Shown here piece after piece: positions 4,807 to 6,010 of a stretch of 6,010 nt of DNA; position 1 is the first letter of the stretch, and each line of letters begins with the position of its first letter. Source of the DNA: JAXHUA01 sp034189695 (GTDB taxonomy: Bacteria; Chloroflexota; Dehalococcoidia; E44-bin15); NCBI GenBank assembly GCA_034189695.1, contig JAXHUA010000076.1, positions 1 through 6,010 of the forward strand, given 5' to 3'. The position numbers and the translations under genes are program-made. The notes below the pieces were generated by a model. It worked only from the letters and a program-made list of their open reading frames with translations, had not been told where the DNA came from and made no database searches.

Positions 4807-5805
4807 TCAGTCCGCGCCGGAACCGCCGTCGGCGTCGGCCCGCAGCCGCTCCGCCTTGGCCACCTCGCCCCTTCTGTCGTAGAGGGCGGCAAGGTTGCCG
4901 ACGGTGGCGGCGTAGTCCGGGTGGTCCGCTCCGAGCACGCGGCGGCGTATGTCCAGCGACGCCAGATAGGACTCCTCGGCCTTCTCGTAGTCGCCGGCCG
5001 CCTCGTACACCATCGCCAGGCTGCTCAGGGCGCTGGCGTAGTTCGGATGCTCACGACCCCATATCCGGTCACAGACTTCCAACACCTCTCGGAAGCACCG
5101 CTCCGCCTCGCCGTGGTCACCTTCCGAGTAGTGAAGCCCGGCCAGGTTGTTGAGCGCCGAGGCATAGAGCGGGTGCTCCGTCCCCACCGTCCTGCTGTAT
5201 ATGTCCAGGGCCTGCCGAAGCGCCTCTCCGGCCTTGACCAGCTCCCCCCTGGCTGTATACGTCGCCGCCAGGTTGCTCAGGCTGGTGGCATAGGCGAAGT
5301 CGTCCTCACCCCTGGTGCGGCGGCTTATGTCCAGCGCCTCGAGCTGAAGCTCCTCCGCCCGGTCGTACTCGCCCATATCCTGGTACAGCAGCGCCAGGTT
5401 GTTCAGATTGCTGGCGAACAGGAAGTGGTTCCGCCCCAGCGTCTTCCCGTAGATGTCCCACGCCTGCCGGAACAGATGCTCCGCCCGGTCATACTCGCCG
5501 GTCAACCGGTAGAGCCCGGCCAGGTTGTTCAGGCACGTCGCGAAGTCGGGATGTTCCTCCCCCGAGGCCCGTCCGATGATCTCCATGGCCTTGAGGAAGG
5601 CCGACTCCGACCTGCGGTATTCTCCCGTGGCCCGGTAGAGCGCCCCCATGTCGTTCAGCACCGTGGCGTATCGCGCGTCGTCCTCGCCGTACTCCTCGCG
5701 GGTCAGCTCCAGCGCGCGCTCGAGCAGCGGCTCGATCTCACGGTAGCGCCCCTGCTGGTTCAGGGCGATAATCCGCTCGTTGAGTTCCTGCAGTTCCTCC
5801 GCCAT
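4807..5805 (-). CDS. Kinesin-light-chain-type TPR repeat protein
   Basis: This 332-residue protein is almost entirely tetratricopeptide repeats in 42-residue units of the kinesin light chain type. A typical unit reads HPxYAxxLNNLAxLY, then GEYDRAE, then ALDI. The glycine between helices falls at 19, 61, 103, 145, 187, 229, 271 and 313: eight units with no insertions. Such arrays are superhelical scaffolds that bind proteins or peptides, and no enzymatic domain is attached. There is no signal peptide or membrane segment, so it is probably cytoplasmic. The open frame extends to ATG 5850, but that codon lacks a ribosome site, whereas GGAGG (5816-5820) lies 10 bases from ATG 5805 just before the first repeat; the shorter form is preferred. 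The DUF4037 gene follows 110 bases downstream, and the TPR protein may act as its partner or adaptor (inference). Confidence 0.88.
   Translation of the reverse strand: MAEELQELNERIIALNQQGRYREIEPLLERALELTREEYGEDDARYATVLNDMGALYRATGEYRRSESAFLKAMEIIGRASGEEHPDFATCLNNLAGLYRLTGEYDRAEHLFRQAWDIYGKTLGRNHFLFASNLNNLALLYQDMGEYDRAEELQLEALDISRRTRGEDDFAYATSLSNLAATYTARGELVKAGEALRQALDIYSRTVGTEHPLYASALNNLAGLHYSEGDHGEAERCFREVLEVCDRIWGREHPNYASALSSLAMVYEAAGDYEKAEESYLASLDIRRRVLGADHPDYAATVGNLAALYDRRGEVAKAERLRADADGGSGAD
4840..5799 (-). repeat. Eight 126-bp degenerate tandem repeats (TPR units)
   Basis: The coding DNA repeats every 126 bases exactly. The plus-strand anchor GCCAGG (encoding part of LNNLA) falls at 5015, 5141, 5267, 5393 and 5519, with diverged copies at 4889 and 5645. 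Units differ clearly in sequence, so this is an old expansion kept in register, not a fresh duplication. Confidence 0.85.
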
Positions 5806-5815
5806 CGCTTCGGTG

Positions 5816-5820
5816 CCTCC
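5816..5820 (-). promoter_or_regulatory. Ribosome binding site deciding the TPR start
   Basis: GGAGG on the minus strand lies 10 bases upstream of ATG 5805. The upstream in-frame ATG at 5850 is preceded only by CACGGGGCTGGCG, which is not a good site. The 15 extra residues of the long form (rich in N, P, G, T) precede the first repeat and look like untranslated leader. Confidence 0.6.
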
Positions 5821-5891
5821 GCCGTTCGTTGGGTTGCCCGGCTGCCACATCGCCAGCCCCGTGAGGTGAGTGATGGAAACGGGTCACGGCC

Positions 5892-5906
5892 GCGCCGCAA
5901 CGGCGC
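5892..5906 (-). terminator. GC hairpin right after the right-edge gene
   Basis: GCGCCG (5892-5897) and CGGCGC (5901-5906) form a perfect 6-base stem with a 3-base loop. It starts on the base after the TGA of the partial gene. No U-tract follows on the minus strand, so a weak or factor-assisted terminator is possible. The remaining leader of the TPR gene (5806-5891) shows no clear promoter. Confidence 0.4.
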
Positions 5907-6010
5907 TCACGGACCGATCTCGCCGTACTCAGTCCAGGCAAGTACGGTCTCCAGCCCCATGTCGTTGAGTATGTCGCGCAGTTGCTCTATCTCGGCGTCG
6001 CTGGGGGGCC
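5907..6010 (-). CDS. C-terminal end of an unidentified protein (partial)
   Basis: One minus frame is open from the right edge to TGA at 5907-5909, giving 33 residues. They include an amphipathic helix, SDAEIEQLRDILNDMGLE, then TVLAWTEYGEIGP. The composition is protein-like and third positions are mostly G or C; of the other two minus frames, one meets a stop within eight codons and the other is rich in arginine. The helix resembles the final helix of several TIM-barrel enzymes such as dihydrodipicolinate synthase relatives, but this is too little for a family call. It lies about 100 bases upstream of the TPR gene on the same strand. Confidence 0.6.
   Translation of the reverse strand, partial: PPSDAEIEQLRDILNDMGLETVLAWTEYGEIGP

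Noticed and set aside
4764..5153. Plus-strand open frame overlapping the TPR gene
   Set aside because: The product is mostly R and P, an antisense reading of the TPR repeat DNA.
4840..5799. CRISPR array
   Set aside because: The 126-base periodicity is coding, in frame and degenerate throughout; it is a TPR protein.

Overview
The window is a GC-rich (about 60% or more by eye) bacterial stretch in which six complete genes, plus one gene cut by the right edge, all lie on the minus strand with good Shine-Dalgarno sites. A short piece of a possible plus-strand gene enters from the left edge. The gene content is a flavodiiron protein, a NapH-like membrane ferredoxin, a cysteine-rich zinc-ribbon protein, a DUF4037 protein and a kinesin-light-chain-type TPR protein. 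This suits an anaerobic or microaerobic bacterium. Chloroflexota of the Dehalococcoidia type or a sulfate-reducing lineage would fit, but this is a guess from gene content and no phylogenetic marker is present.

Layout in the direction of transcription, right to left: the C-terminal 33 codons of an unidentified protein (5907-6010) followed directly by a small GC hairpin; a TPR protein with eight units in exact 42-residue register (4807-5805); a DUF4037 nucleotidyltransferase-like protein (3749-4696); an extended short-chain dehydrogenase/epimerase-type protein (2784-3695); an A-type flavodiiron protein (1490-2686); a strong hairpin; a NapH-type 4Fe-4S membrane protein (556-1362); a promoter region; and an 80-residue eight-cysteine protein (175-417). 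At the left edge a possible plus-strand reading frame ends at base 60 and converges on the last gene across a short region with a hairpin.

The left half looks like a small redox group. The flavodiiron protein has all its iron ligands and would reduce O2 or NO in the cytoplasm. The NapH-like protein could pass electrons between the quinone pool and soluble partners. The small zinc-ribbon gene has what looks like its own promoter, with a perfect TGTGA-N6-TCACA palindrome (CRP/FNR superfamily) about 41.5 bases upstream of the predicted transcription start. That site overlaps the stop codon of the NapH-like gene. The right half (TPR, DUF4037, epimerase-like) is closely spaced and probably co-transcribed, but its job cannot be read from sequence.

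No tRNA, rRNA, CRISPR array, insertion sequence or phage gene was seen. Two starts are better placed downstream of the longest open frame: ATG 2686 for the flavodiiron gene and ATG 5805 for the TPR gene.
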